DNA of 64,000 bases from Zonotrichia leucophrys gambelii. Lineage: Eukaryota > Chordata > Aves > Passeriformes > Passerellidae. This document shows positions 43,600 through 56,772 of the stretch, piece after piece. Position numbers and translations under genes: made by a program. The notes beneath the pieces were generated by a model. It was not told where the DNA came from, did no database searches, and saw only the letters and a program-made list of their open reading frames with translations. Numbering within the stretch: the first letter of the stretch is position 1; the number at the start of each line of letters is the position of its first letter. The stretch covers positions 2,751,001 through 2,815,000 of the forward strand of contig NC_088188.1 in assembly GCF_028769735.1 (NCBI RefSeq). Direction: 5' to 3'.

Positions 43600-46341
43600 C
43601 ATAATTCTCTGCTGCTTCTTCCTGGAAAAATAAACCAATGCAGGAGAGGAATTATCCCCTGAATGTCATTACCATGGACAAATTCAAGGTCAGGAAGTCA
43701 GGCTGGGCTGCAGCACCCCTTGGAGCAGGCAGAGCCTGGCTGGTGGCTGTGAGGGCTCTGGTGATCATCAGGAAGGATGGACCTGTGCTGGAAACAGGAC
43801 AGGAAAAAGGATTTTTCACAGGGAATATTTGTAGTTTGTAATTTAGCACAAACCCTGTTAAAGCACAACAGCAGTGTGTGACAGCCCAGAAACACTGTGC
43901 ACAGCAACTTTGGGTGTTTATTTATGAAAACAATACAGTGTGGATCCAAGGGGAACCGATCAAGTTGCATAAAAGATTTATGAGTCCATTCTGTAGCTGT
44001 AATAATGCTTTTAGCACTTTCTCAGATCCTTTCTTATATTCCAACATAGCAGCTTGTGCTGGTTTATCTTTTGGACTATAAACCATTTTATGCCCTCAGT
44101 ATTTTGGAAGTGATAGCATGATAAAACAGATTTAAACCACAAAATAATACACACATTTTTTGTTTGGAAATGTGTTAAATCTGTTTTTGAGGAACTAACT
44201 GCTTGTGAAGCTATTAGCACAGTATTAGCACAGTACTAGTAATACCCCAGAATATCACTCTAAAAGTGATGGCAGGTTCTTGTTAACAAGTAATCCTCTT
44301 TTAATACGACTCTGTTGAAAAAATCATTATTGAAAAATCACGTTCAAGAAAAAAAGGTATTCCTCTCAGTTTAAGCAATTTTATTTTGTTTTTTTAATAA
44401 TAAATTAAAAGAGTTCCTTAAGTTTTTATTAAATGAAAACCAAGGATCTGGGGATAGCTTTTTTCCATTTTTCTTCAAAAATATACCTAAACCAAGGCTT
44501 TTCTAAATATTCAGCAGGTAAATATGCTAAAATTAACAACTAAAATTCAATATTTAAAATAATAATAATGGATCAGGGTGGTGCCATCCTGAGTTCATAT
44601 TAGCAGTTTGCATCCTGTTGAATCCTGAGTAATCTCAGTGCAGCTCTCCTGAGGAGGGAATTCAGGCATTGCAGCTGCTGGGGAGCCTTGGCAGAGGTGC
44701 CCAAGATTTAACAGGTACATGAACAATAATTCTTTCTGCAGTGCTTAGAAGAAAGCAATTTCATTTTTGACTACATAAATTTTCATTTTGTTAATTAGGT
44801 TAAGAGAGGAAAAATGACATTAGGAGCTTTCACTGGAGTTGCAGCAGCTTCAAAATTGCAAAGAAATTGGAAGAGTATTTATGTTATCCAGTAACTTTAG
44901 CAATCAGTTCTACTTCCAAACCAGAGCCCCCAAACACAGAGACATTTGTTCTTTTTTTCCTGACTTTTTAAAGAATTTGTTTTTCATTTAGATTCCTCAA
45001 ACAGCTTGTGAAGTAGTTATCTAAATATATAACTTAGAATTATTCTGAAATCTGCCATCTTAGGGAGCATTTATCAGAATAGCTGTACTCAGCACAGATC
45101 ATGTACAGGAATTACCCCAGAGAAATCCCAAGTGGTTTAAGTGTTTTTGGAAAATGTCAGGTCCCAGTTCAGAGCTGTTTGTGCATGTCCAGTCATCCTG
45201 TCAGCTTTGGTGGGACCCTGGGAGCTGCCCTCAGCAGGGTCTGCAGCTGCCAAGGACTGGTGACAGTCACTGCATCTCTCAGAAAGACTCAGGAGTGTGG
45301 GGGATCCACCAGGAGTATTTCTGATAATGCAGACAGGAGCTGAGTGTAAATCAGAAATCAACTTCTCTCATGAAGCTTTATCAGGTTCAATAGAGATTAA
45401 TCCACTCCAAAAGACAGACACACAGACACACACACAGATGTGAGGAAAGCCCTGAAAAGTGGCCTTTGAATTCTCACCTGAAGGTCCTGACCAAGACAAG
45501 GAGAAAGTGAATGTTGCTGAAAATCCCTTTTAGCTTTCAACTGTGCACAGGTGAAAACACTTCTGTTCACCTATTTCTACCTGGAATTTAAAGGATTTGG
45601 ATCACTTCTGAAAGTAGTCAGGAATTTTTAGCTCAATACTTGGGGAAAGAAAGACCCCACCCTTGAATCCAAACCCACTGAAGCAGCAAAGGTGGCAGGT
45701 GGCTTGAGCTGTTGAACATGTCCAAAGTATTCACCACATGCCAGACAAACAGAAGTTTGGATGAAGCACCAAAGACCTCATACACAACTCTGATCATTCC
45801 TAGCAGCTAGGTTTTATATTTCAGCATGTTTCTGTAGGCACTCCCCCTCTTTCTGAGGTTTCTCCTTCAGAAACCCAATTTTAAAGATTTCAATGTTTGC
45901 AGTAGATAGCAAAGAAATAGTTTGTCTCAGATGCAGACCAAGGCACAAGAAATACACCAGCCTTGGTGCAATCCCTGTTCCCTTGCCCTTTGCTGGCAAG
46001 CTCTCAGGTTTGTTACCTAGCCAGGGACCAGGCACAGCTTGGAGCTTTTGAACCAATGGCTGAGGCCAGTCTCAAACCAGCGCAGGAAGGGATTGCTTGA
46101 TGACAGGCAGGACAAATAGTCACCTTCAGAGGATTTTTGGCTCTTTGTGGACTGGGTTTGATAAACTATCATGGGAAAGGAGTCCTGGTGCAAGCCTCTG
46201 GTCACCCTCCTTAGGAGAGCAGAAGGCAGGAGAGAAGGAAATTCAGGGAAAAGTTTGAGGAACTGCTGCTCTGACCTCAGGATACAAACTCCCCTTTCTG
46301 GAGCTCGTCAGAGCAGGTGCTGAGCCAGGTGATGGGGCCAC
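43600..46341. other. Single-copy DNA
   Basis: No gene or element is recognised. A short (CA)n-like run lies at 45417-45440. Confidence 0.5.
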
Positions 46342-46802
46342 TGTGATGCCTTATGAAGGCTGACCTAGAACAGAGGCTGGACAGAGTTAAAGAATAAAGT
46401 AGGGATTTATTAAAATGCTCAATGGATCCACCTTGGGCAGCACAAGAGCCCAGCCAGGGCTGCACTCAAGATGAACCAAAATGGTCACAAAATGGATAAC
46501 CAGTCACAGGGTCTCTCACTTGGATAAGTTCTGCTCCATTTGCATCCTGCAATTCATTGTCCAATTCCAGCTCCAGCCCATGCAGTCCCACCCTGCTTGT
46601 TTTTCTCTCTTCAGCCCACGGTGTTTGTGCTCTGGGGCTGAGATTTGGATCATTTGTCCTTGTTCCCCAGCTGGAGCAGGAATTGTTTTGTCTTCCTGCT
46701 CTGTGCACAGAGCTCACCATCCCCTGATATGAAGCCCAGACCCACACACTAAAGCAGCACAGAATGTGAAAAATATAAAAGCTCAAACCTGAGGCATCAA
46801 CA
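46342..46802 (-). mobile_element. LTR family M
   Basis: The element is 461 bp. Its ends are inverted copies (TGTGATGCC at the left; GGCATCAACA at the right). On the minus strand it starts TGTTGATGCCTCAGG, followed by the TATA-like TTTTATATTT, with AATAAA (window 46406-46411) near the 3' end. The 5' end recurs as a 32-bp fragment at 61170. Songbird LTR identity is from memory; no target duplication was found. The 124-codon frame inside is incidental. Confidence 0.75.
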
Positions 46803-47856
46803 GGAGCAAGGAACATCCTGGTGTGCATAAACAGCCTCACTTACCCGACAGGGCTGTCACAAGTGCAGGGTGTGCCACACCAGAATGAGGAAATTCCCAG
46901 CACACACATGGTGGGCACAGCAGCCTCCAGCTGTATTTACCTTTTCCTTCTGCCCCTGGCCCTGCTCTCCCCCAGCAGCAGTGGGGACGCAGCCCCAGTG
47001 TTTGCTGCCCTGGCAGGGGGTTCCAGCTGCTGCCTGATGCAGCTCTGTGCTCCCACAGGAGCTGCTGCAGTCAGTGATTCTGCATGTAGAGCCAGCCTCT
47101 GATCAGACTTTTAACCTGGAGGGGGAAGCAAAGGAAAATTCTGGTGAATTAAATTACCTTCTGCTGCATACAATCATCAGGCAGAACAGGGCTCGGCAGT
47201 AACATTCATGTCGCCATTAATGGAAAACACTTCACATTGCACTCCAGAGATTTTGTTGTTGTTGTTTCCTTTGGTAAGGAAGTGATCCATTCAGATTGGA
47301 GCTGCCTGAACAAAGCCTAGGGGCTCAGACACCACCAGCAGCAGCTCTCTAAGTATCTCTGTCTTACTGTGTAATCTCTCACTGACTTGAAGGAAATGTG
47401 CCAATTGCTGCTGCTATAGGGCTCTGTGTTTATAAAACACATGCTCAGCTGAGTGGCCCTATGGGGCAACATGATTTATTTGCTGATTTACCTCAAGTAA
47501 ATCATGATAATGCTTCAACAGAATTGTCTTGGCTTCAACAAAATGTGTCAAAGCATTTTTAAATAGAACATTTAATCCATGCCTCGCTCCCTCAAGTCAT
47601 GAAGTGAAGAATTAAAAACATGACTATGTACTACATGGGTAGGAGTCAGAAAATTCTCATGAGATACTTGTGAGGGAAAGTGAGGCATTTTTCAGATGCC
47701 TAAAGATATCTCAGAGTTTCTAAATAAGAGAAATTAAAGCTTGCCTTGGAAACTTTTGGTCATCTTGAAAAGTAAATCGAGACATACATAATAAAAATGA
47801 TAATAATGATGTCAGAGGCCCAAATCAACAATTTATCCCATCATTACATACAGACT
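46803..47856. other. Single-copy DNA
   Basis: Nothing recognised. Confidence 0.5.
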
Positions 47857-48516
47857 TGTCCTAGGGTGACGTTATGATCCTTGTATCCCCATTTGTGTGT
47901 TCTGTACATGCTGGATATATGTTCTGTGACTTCAAGACTGGCTCTAAAGAGTGAAAGTTTTGTTTGGGTTTTGTTATCAGCTGCTCCCCCACGGCTGGTG
48001 GGACACCCAGACAGGGCAGTACCTGGTGCTGCTTTGGCTTTTTGCTTTGCTTTTCGCTTTGCTCTCTCTCACTCTCGCTTCTGCTTGGCTTCTGCTTGCT
48101 TTTGCTTTTGCTCATTAGCTAGTTTAGCTCAGCAGTCTGAATTTTCCCTGGACTGTTTCTCCTTTCCCTTTTTTGGACCCACTCGAGCCTGCTGTGGGCT
48201 GGGCCCTGGGAACACCGAGAGTTTGCACCTTGTGGCTGCAGCAGCTGCCCCAGCACAGGAGGGACTGAGAACAGAGCGACCACCCCCAGAGAGACTTTCT
48301 GAATTTGTCATCTTTGTCAGAGCGGTGACAGAGTGGTGTCATCTGGTATTGTTCATTCTGTGTGCTGGGGGTGCTGTGCCTGGTAAATAAACAGGTTCTT
48401 TCCACTTCTCTCCGAGGAATCCTTCCCAGCCCAGTTGTGGGGTAGGGCCTTGTGGGTTTGCTTCCTGGAGGGGCCCCTTTGGAGATTCTCTCCCAAATTT
48501 GTCCTAAACCAGGACA
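47857..48516 (+). mobile_element. Solo LTR family G
   Basis: This complete 660-bp LTR starts TGTCCTAGGGTGACG and ends CTAAACCAGGACA, with inverted TGTCCT/AGGACA termini. It is flanked by a perfect 5-bp target duplication AGACT (47852-47856 and 48517-48521). AATAAA lies at 48386-48391. A pyrimidine-rich GCTTT/GCTTTTG tract occupies about 48030-48115. The 5-bp duplication points to a different integrase class (ERVL-like or ERV1-like) from the 6-bp families here. The 169-codon frame inside is LTR sequence, not a gene. Confidence 0.93.
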
Positions 48517-50927
48517 AGACTGCTTCCATCAAGCTGACAGGTGCAGGACACCTCTGGGGTAAAGATGGTTGTAGTGCTGACAGCAGAATGGTGACACCTG
48601 ACTGACAGCCAGCAGAACTGCCAGGCAGCTTGGACCCAGCTGGAGGAGCTTCCAGAGGCTGCTGGATGTGGAATTTCATTATCTGAGATGTGACACTGTT
48701 TCATGCCCTTGGTCCCTAAAAATGTTCAAAGAGTAGTTTTACCCCTGGCTGAACAAGACTACCCCTTGAGCCATTTCATTAATGTTTCTTTATTGTTTAA
48801 TGATAGCTTGCATAGCTTAAGGCTGCCTGCTCTGTTCAAATTAGCAGGCACACTTTGTGATGGAAAAAGTCGTCTGCTTTTCTCACTGGAATCATTCACA
48901 AACCAAGGAGGGATGCTGCAGCCAGCCTTTAATTGAATTTTGTGGCATTCTGAATGATAATGCATGGGTCTCCTCTCCAAATCAGGAATGAGGAATTATT
49001 ACACAGGAGAATAAACAGGATAAAAATGAAAATTAATGCTCTTGGAAAACAGATCAAGCACTTGTGCAAATCTGTTTACTGGCATTTCTCTTCATAGACT
49101 CATGGGTTAGAAGTCTCTGTTATTGAACCCAGACCCATCAAAGATGATCATTCCCTAATTCCAATGCCTTTTTTACTCCTGGTAAAAGACCATGAAGTTG
49201 CATAGAGCATTAAAAGCATAATTTTAAGTAGTATGGTAAATAGACTGAGCTTATTAGCTTTGGTGTAAAGCAGGAACATAGAAGGTGGATTATGGAGGGG
49301 AAGGCTCATGTTTACAGATGTTTATCTAAGGTAATTAGACATTTGCTGGGGGAAAGGAGGGTAAACCAAAAGTAGAAGAAAATTGATTCATTCTCTGAAA
49401 CTGCCTTTTACAGTGAGATCTAAAAGTAGATCCTATCAAATTTGCTGTCTTTACAACATTTAGAGACGAAAATGGCAATTACCAGCCTTCTTTACATGTC
49501 AAAGTTTGCTAGACAAGGCTGGCTCAGCATTTTCACAACAGAGAGCACTCAGGTCTTTCAAATTCAGATCTTAGAGTTAATGGGACATCAGAGGAGCCCC
49601 TCATAAAATAAGCAGAAACAACACAGGCAATGTAGTTCTGGACAGGTCTTTCTTTGGCAATGTTATGGAAAATTAAGGCTGGGAGACTTGCTTATTTTAC
49701 AGTGCAGAAATCCTCCCTAAGGTTATCAATTTGGAAAGCTTATTTTTTGTTGTTTTTCCTAGGAGGAAAAACCAAGTAAAGGATTCAGTGCAGAAATTTT
49801 CGAATGTAGATCTACTGTACTACTTACTTACCATTTAGAATGTTACAAGAAGTCAATATTAGCAGCCCTGATGAGATTCAATGAGATATGACACACTGTT
49901 CACGATTTAAGTCTGTTTTCAGAAGAACTTTTTCTTAACTATTGATTTTAATTTGTTAATTAGCTGTCTTCACTGTTAAGATTGGGAACTATTTATTTCT
50001 TTTTAAAAAAACCTTACTTAGAGTTTGTGGATGGAATAGGTCAAAGGAGCTCCAGTGACCTGAGGAAATATATTTTTATCCCTTGGTCCCACTCTTGCTT
50101 GCCACATCAACTGTCCTGTCTGAAACCGAGCTAAGAAGTCAATTCTTTGAAAAGTTTACCTTGTAATCTCTTGTAATAGTAAATTTTACCTGAGTTTCAG
50201 AGACTTCCCAAGTCTTTTTGTCCTAGTTGAAAACAAGCATCATCAAAACTTCAGAAAAGAAAACTAAAATTAACACCTAAAGAACTGCAAAAAGAAAGCA
50301 ATTGAATGTCTTTAAATTAGAAACACACTTTCACCTCATTAAAAACCATTAAATGGATGAAGCATAGAGGCACCTTTCTGCCCCAGCTGAAAGGTGAGGA
50401 ATGTCTGTGAAATGCTAAAAAAAAAGTTGGAGACGCTTTTGCCCTTCCCATAAAAGCTATTTTTGTACACACCTGATGACTCAGGAGTCTGCGGGAATGC
50501 AGGAGCAGCTGATTCTCTCCTGGGTGCCAAAGACCCAGGTCTGTGGGATGTTTATTTTTACCATTTACAGTCCTTCATGTGTGTCTTTGATCCCCAAGTC
50601 TGAGACCACAGAAATGGGAAGGGCTGTTTTACCCTATCCATAGTCTGCTTTACAGACAGCTGTCTGGCACATCTGCATCAGTGAAAATGCTGTCAAAATA
50701 CAACTTTCTCTCATGTCTTGTAGAATTTGAAGCCAAATGCTTATATAGGAAGCACTGACTTGTACTGTTGCAATTTCATCCCATAGAAGACTTGTCCTGA
50801 AGGTGATTTTGGACCTTCTTGGTGTTTTTATGCACTTGGTTGGTTTTTCCAAACCACACCACCTAAAGCCTTGCGTTCTGCCTTGCGTTTTGCCAAAGTG
50901 GCTGTCTAGGAGCTGATTCAAGACAAG
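48517..50927. other. Single-copy AT-rich DNA
   Basis: No repeat or exon is recognised in about 2.4 kb. Confidence 0.5.
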
Positions 50928-51580
50928 TGTCCTGGATTGCCAAGCAAATTGTGCTTATTTGCCATCTGTATGGCAGCTGTCTTCTTTTCTGTGGGCAGTT
51001 TTCCTTATCTCTTCCACAATCAGACCTCCCTCCCTGATAACAGCTATTGAATGTCACTGCATGGCTGATAAGAACTTCAGCATCCCACTGGGAGATGTGA
51101 GCCCAGAGGGAGGAGCCAAGCATTCCCACCTGGATATAATCTGGAGGTTCTGGAACACCAGCACAGCTTCTCCACTGGATTCCCCAGAGGAACAGCAGCT
51201 GCCTCTTCTCCCACTGGATCTTCAGAGGAAGAATCCATCCTTCTCTACAGGATCCCTGCTCCAGCAGAACCACCCCTGACACTGCAGGAGGGCTGAGCCA
51301 CAATTCCAATGGGACTGCTGCCAACACCCTGACCCACAGGGTGTCAGGTTGGGTTCTGACTCTGTCAGTGTTGTACTAGTGTACTGCATTGTTTGTTTTA
51401 TTTTATTTTATTTGTTTTCCTTTCCCTATTAAAGAACTGTTGTTTCCTGCTCCCATATTTTTGCCTGAGAGTCCCTTAATTTAAAATTTATAGCAATTCA
51501 GAGGGAGGAGGTTTACATTCTCCATTTCGGGGGAGGCTCCTGCCTTCCTTAGCAGACACCTGGCTTTCCAAACCAAGACA
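50928..51580 (+). mobile_element. LTR family O, copy 2 (likely 5' LTR)
   Basis: This is a full-length 653-bp copy from TGTCCTGGATTGCC to CCAAACCAAGACA. It has the TATA-like GATATAATCT at about 51134 and ATTAAA at 51428-51433 before a 150-bp tail. It matches the copy at 60448 closely. A lysine-type primer-binding-like site follows 5 bases after its end, so it may be the 5' LTR of an otherwise lost provirus. The 106-codon plus frame and 154-codon minus frame are LTR-derived and recur in the other O copies. Confidence 0.85.
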
Positions 51581-51585
51581 GGTTT

Positions 51586-51607
51586 TGGCACCAATGTGAC
51601 AAGGGGC
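51586..51607 (+). other. Primer-binding-site-like sequence
   Basis: TGGCACCAATGTGAC followed by AAGGGGC lies five bases after LTR O2. It resembles the tRNA-Lys primer binding site used by class II retroviruses (TGGCGCCCAACGTGGGGC), with one base missing and several changes. The position is right; the match is imperfect, so this is an inference. Confidence 0.4.
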
Positions 51608-52874
51608 AAGTCATACCTCTACTGATTGTTGGGTACATTCAACAGAGCGATGCTCCCTGTTCATAGTGTGAGCACTGTCTGCAATAAACATATCTGAAAA
51701 CCAGGCTGTGAACAGAATTCAGAAACCTTAAAAGTGCTGGGACCTACCCTAAGAGAAAAGACCATTTGTTTTAAAGAGGGTCATGGGGCCACAGACACCC
51801 AGCCCTGCCAGTAAATCCTGGGGAATGTGGGGGATTCCTTCTAGCCTGATATAAGGGTGAAAAAATTGGTTGGAAAGCCAAGCAATCAAAGGTCCTGACA
51901 TTTGGGAAGTTCCAAGCACTTGCATTGCCCCAAAACTGATTGTGCCCTGCTCTAAACCCTGGGATAAAGCAAGGACTGTTTGTGCCAGGGCTCATCCCCA
52001 TGTGAGCAAGGACAGGAAATTCTCATTCAGGGCATGTTCACACTTTTCTGATGGATTTTTTTCTCTCCCTCTGTTGTCATCCTATTCTTAGACACGATGA
52101 GAGTGGTCATATTAAATATTATCAGCAGAAAAACATTTCTGAATTCACTGGAATTTATCTTTCTTTTTCCTCCCTTAAAAGAATCACTATCAAGTTCACA
52201 TTTCACATAAACATGTTTGAGCTTTTTCATAATCATGAGGAAAATTACTCTGGCCCATCAGGAGAGTATCAGCTTTGCATTTGCAAGTTGGCTTGAACAC
52301 AAAATGATCTTTTTACATTCTATGTATCCATCTCTCTAGAATTAATCATCCATTCAGCTGGTAGTTTATTCAAAAATAAACACACAAACAAGGTGCAGTA
52401 GCAGTGTTTTCAGAATCCAAATATTTGCTTTCTACCTCTTTAAACCACCTACCCACTACAAGGGTGAAAGCTGCCAAGTGGCAGCTGAAAGCAACATTTT
52501 GTCTTCGATTAGTCATATCTGCAGCTATTTTTAAATGTTTGCTGCCTGTGAAATTGTGCTGCTGAGACAAACCTGTAACAACAGAGGGCAAACGAGGTCA
52601 CTGCAAACCTGGGGCATGGCTGGCGTGTGAATGAGTCTGAATTCTGTTAGGAGCTCCCATTCTCTCACTGAGATTCCATTTCCTGCTGGAGACAAATCCC
52701 ATTTGCTGAGCCAACAGCTGCCCCTGGGCCAGCAGGAGGGAGCTGTGCCCCAAGCTCTCACCCTGGGGGTACCATCGGGGAGCCCCCTCAGTATCACCCA
52801 CTCATCTCCATCCCAAGGGCTGCAGAAGCCCTGTGTGCCCTTGGGTGTCACTGTCCCTGCTAATAATGAAGGGA
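51608..52874. other. Single-copy DNA after LTR O2
   Basis: No gag-like frame follows the putative primer site, so any internal viral sequence is lost or very short. No other feature is recognised. Confidence 0.5.
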
Positions 52875-53384
52875 TGTGACTATTCTGGGGTTAGAACCAT
52901 TTATTGCTCAGGCAAACATCAGTCTCAGAGGCTGTGAGATTTTAGAGGAGCAAGAACTCAGCCATAGCTCAGAGCAGTCATAAGTTCTTTGTTGCAAGGC
53001 AATACAGAACTTTCTAACCCAATGGACAGTTGCCACAGGGTTTATTTTGCTTTTCTCACCTATCACCCTTACTCACTTCTGTGCACTGTGGATACTTTTG
53101 TCCAATGGCTTCTGTCTCACATGCACACATATACTTCTATTATAACCTCTAAACTCTTAGCTTATCCTATACAACCACACCCCTACATTATAAACCCTTC
53201 ACCATCTCATCCATGCACTTTCTCACTTAAGGCACATTCTTTCTTACAACTATAGAAACATAAGTTTATTATTTTTCTGTTTAATGTCTGTGTATTGTAT
53301 GTTTACATCAATCCAAGCTCCTTCCAAGGCTGCAGATCAAGCCCTTCCAAGTCTGTAGAAGTTTCTATTTTTCTGATTCCCACA
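52875..53384 (-). mobile_element. LTR-like element N
   Basis: On the minus strand it starts TGTGGGAATCAG (53384) and ends AATAGTCACA (52875). AATAAA (window 52900-52905) lies about 25 bp from the 3' end. I recognise the body as a songbird LTR from memory. There is no second copy in the window and no clear target duplication. Confidence 0.65.
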
Positions 53385-54887
53385 CTTGGGTGTCTGCCCC
53401 AAGGGAAAGGGGGGAAGGTTTCATTTCTCTCACCCTATGAGAAATGTATTTAGTGCTTATTAATGTAAGTCAGTTGGGTTGAGGCTGGGCCAAGGGTGCC
53501 CAGACCAGCATCACATTAGAGAATTTATGGACACCAAAGAACAAGATCGCTTATTGAGGCAGATGCCAGGTCTTTAGTGAAGTGTTTATGCCACAGCTCC
53601 CTGTGAGTTCCAGGAGGAGTGGGAGAACTCTCCAGTGTAAGAATTGACAAAAGCAATGCACAGAAATGTGCTAATCCTGCTTTGGGAGCTGGGGGTTGGT
53701 GGGTTTGCATGGCGCAGAGCAGGAGAATCATTCCCAGTGGGGCCTGATGAGCCTTGGCTTCACATCTGTCTTTAGGAAGTCTAGAAAGCTTCCCTGGAAA
53801 TATTCCCACTGAAACTGGAGGTGACTGATTTCCCCAGCTTGTTTTTCAAGGTGGTGAATCCTCATGGGCTGTGTTATAAATATGGCCTGGCCAAGAGAAG
53901 AGAGCACATCCCCTTCAATGGCATACTCAGAATTAGAATATTGAATGTTAAAATGTGTTGAATGTTACAGCTGTGAACAATTTCCCCAGCACTCAGATAA
54001 TTTCTATGACTAAGTAAAAGCATTTCTAAAAATAGGGTCCTCATCCAAAAGGAGGAAAACAAGATAAAGTATCCTCAAATGTCTACTTGAGGTCTGCTAT
54101 GTCACAGCACTGGCTTGCATTTGACATAGGGTTAAACAAATAGAAATCTTTATTCTGTGCTGCGGGTTTGTTTCAAAGCTGGGAGTTTTTTAAGCACAGA
54201 ATGACTCAGAACTGTAGTAGACTGGTTGCTCTGTAAGTAATGTAATAGTTGTAAAACTTCCTTGCCAGAAGCAGAATCTGTAAGGTAACTGCTGCTCAGC
54301 ATTGCTTAGCATACCAAATTTGCTTTGCTATCCAAATTTCTGACCCATTTATTATCAATTCATCTGGCAACAAAGAAAGTAAGAGTGGTCACAAACGCAA
54401 CTTCTTTTATGACCTCAGAAGTGAATGAGCACAAACCCCACAGATATTTCTGCTGGAGTTGCTTTTGGGACTGTCTGGAGAGCCTGCAAAGCTTTTAATA
54501 TTCTTTGGCAAATGCCATAGGGCTGTTGCTATGAAATGGGAAGTTTTCCTACTGGCTACAGGAGCTTCCTGGTGGTAGCCACGGGAGAGCAGAGTTCAGA
54601 CACAACTGGCCACAGGCAGATAAGCCACAGACAGGCAAAATCTGTAAGTCAGACACTGCAACCTAATTACTACCTTGATTAACACCATTAGCCCAATGAA
54701 AAAGGTTTATCATAGAACTGAGCATTTATCTTTAGGTCCAAATCTGCTAAATTGAAGGTTACTTAAAGACAAATTTTCTTTTCTTTAGGTCGTCACATGA
54801 GTGTGTTAAACTGATGTGTGCATAACTGACAATTGTACAAAATACCATATACTCCCAAAACAGCACTACTATACAAAAGGAAATTAG
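53385..54887. other. Single-copy DNA
   Basis: Nothing recognised. Confidence 0.5.
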
Positions 54888-54949
54888 GATAGAACGGGAT
54901 AATTGAGAGTTGGAAAGGACCAGCATTAATCTTCTAGTCCCAACACCTG
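54888..54949 (-). mobile_element. Probable old CR1 tail
   Basis: The words AATTGAGAGTTGGAAAGGAC and TCTTCTAGTCCCAAC follow the pattern of the reverse complement of the CR1 3' end, with many changes. It is short and diverged. Confidence 0.5.
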
Positions 54950-54962
54950 ACTATTGGCATAT

Positions 54963-55136
54963 GTCAGCTGACAGTCATGAGATTCTGGGCAGTTGAGTTG
55001 AGTTGGGTGCTTGTGTAGATTCAGTTTAGATATAATACAATATAGTGTAATGTAATATAATATAGAATAATATCGTATAATAAAGTAATTATTAGCCTTC
55101 TGATATCCATGGAATCAGATGCATCATTCCTCCTGG
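54963..55136 (+). mobile_element. LTR family H variant, 3' fragment
   Basis: CAGTCATGAGATTCTGGGCAG, GATTCAGTTTAGAT and the TAATATAGAATAAT tract match the 3' half of the tandem H copies at 18874-19652. The 5' half is absent. Confidence 0.75.
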
Positions 55137-55502
55137 ACATCAGGCAAAAATATCACTGATAGGGATACACAAGAGAGAAGATGGACTTTGGACCTGGTCA
55201 GCATAAGAGATTTGATAACAGGATGCCTTGGCAAGAGCAAACAGAACTTTGAGGATTAAATCGAGATTGCAAGAAGATTCAATCAGATTGACTTACCAGA
55301 AACAGAAAATTACACCAGACTTCTGCAAGCAAGAGATGCTTAAAATATATAAGTTTGTTTATGTGATGATTAACCCAATCATTGTACTAAAACTTTACTA
55401 GTCTTCCTAGAATAAATATATAAACAGTTGTACTTCACAATAAATTCAGATTCTTTGACCATCACACCAAGTCCCCGACTCTCTCTCTCTTCATCTCCGA
55501 CA
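55137..55502 (+). mobile_element. LTR-like element F
   Basis: The arrangement TAAATATATAAACAG (about 55412) then AATAAA (55439-55444), followed by a CTCTCTCTCTC tail ending CGACA, is that of an LTR promoter, polyadenylation signal and 3' end. Family identity is from memory, and the 5' boundary next to the H fragment is approximate. Confidence 0.6.
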
Positions 55503-56772
55503 CCTGACCACTTCAGGCTGACCAAAACAAGTTCCAGCATGCAGAAAATAAACCTCTCTTCCTTGTCTCACCTGCACACCTGAGAGCTCCCAGACAGAAC
55601 ATTGGTTAGGCAGAAAAATTATTCTTTGAAGCTAGAAGAGGGTTAGAAGAATGAATTGCTAAAGTTTGCAAGATGGATCACTAAGGGAATGTGAGTCACA
55701 ATATAGGACTCCTCTCCTGCTGGTAAAGGAAGCACATACTAAGGAACACAGGCCCAGTACAAGATGTCAGAGCTGTCAATGAAATAGTGTGAGACTGAGA
55801 CCCAGTGGTAGCAAGTCCTTATAAAAGTCCTTTGTACCCCATTTTAGGAATCTGATGAGTCCTGATGAGTCCACTGTTGAGGATGTGGGAGCTCTCTCTG
55901 CAGACCTGCCCAGGGTACCTGGGGCTCATGGGGGCTGCTGGTGTGGCCTCTTCCCCAAGCTGACTCATCTCATGAGCCCCATCAGAGAGAAGGCAGCTTC
56001 TGTAAGAGAAATGGGATTAATTCCTCTTTCCCAGCCTCCTCTCCACCCTTAGTTGTGACAATTTAAACAATTAGATCTATCCACCTTTCAATTCTCAGTT
56101 CATCCATGTTTCTGAAAGTGTGGATAGCTTCTCTGAGGGAAGCTTAAGAAAGCTCCAGAACAACTTAAATAGTCTTATTTATTGCAGAGCTCCCAAAGGC
56201 TGTCAAATTTAAACTGAATTCCTGTTTGAAAAGGAAATGGAAATAGAGAGGAAGGGGTTTGGTAGAATCAGAGGGTTTTTAATTATTTTGTGGTGGAGGC
56301 AGTGGAATTAAGTGCTGTAATATCCCAGTGCCTCTCTGCACATTGTTCTCTCCAGGGTCAGCTCTGTGAATCTGCTGAGTGACAGAAGGAAAAGGTAACT
56401 TTATTTCTTCCCTCTCCCACATTCCAGTCTCCAAGCAGCACACCACTGTTGGATTCTACTTTTACCTCTCCCTCTTGTTGGTTTTACAAGATCTCTATCC
56501 CCACACAGAAGGGAAATGGCACTTGAGCAGTTCACATCTCTCACTTCTGGGCTCTTTCACTGTGGCTGCCAGGCCAGCTTGCTCTGGTTGGTTCAGTATT
56601 TAACTCAGCAATGACCTGCTCTATCTTTTGTATAAGAGAACCCACCTGGACCTGAGCAGCTTTTCTGTGTTCCCCCCTGACATCCAGCTGTATGTGGCTC
56701 CTGCAGCACAGGCTGCAGGGCTGGAAACAGAAGCTGCTGATGCTCCTTTTCTTCAAATGAAACATGGCACAG
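55503..56772. other. Single-copy DNA
   Basis: Nothing recognised. The duplicated CTGATGAGTCC word at 55852-55872 was considered as a ribozyme core and rejected. Confidence 0.5.

Noticed and set aside
47881..48390. 169-codon plus frame with signal-peptide-like hydrophobic run
   Set aside because: Entirely inside solo LTR G, caused by its GCTTT-rich pyrimidine tract.
50863..51327. 154-codon minus frame and 106-codon plus frame, recurring at 13.6 and 60.5 kb
   Set aside because: The frames recur because they lie in LTR family O; they are LTR sequence with no retroviral protein similarity, not a conserved host gene family.
53400..53420. Purine run after LTR N
   Set aside because: On the wrong side and strand for a polypurine tract of a minus-orientation element.
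55848..55880. Duplicated CTGATGAGTCC, the first half of a hammerhead ribozyme core
   Set aside because: No GAAA partner or matching stems nearby; better explained as a 10-bp direct repeat.
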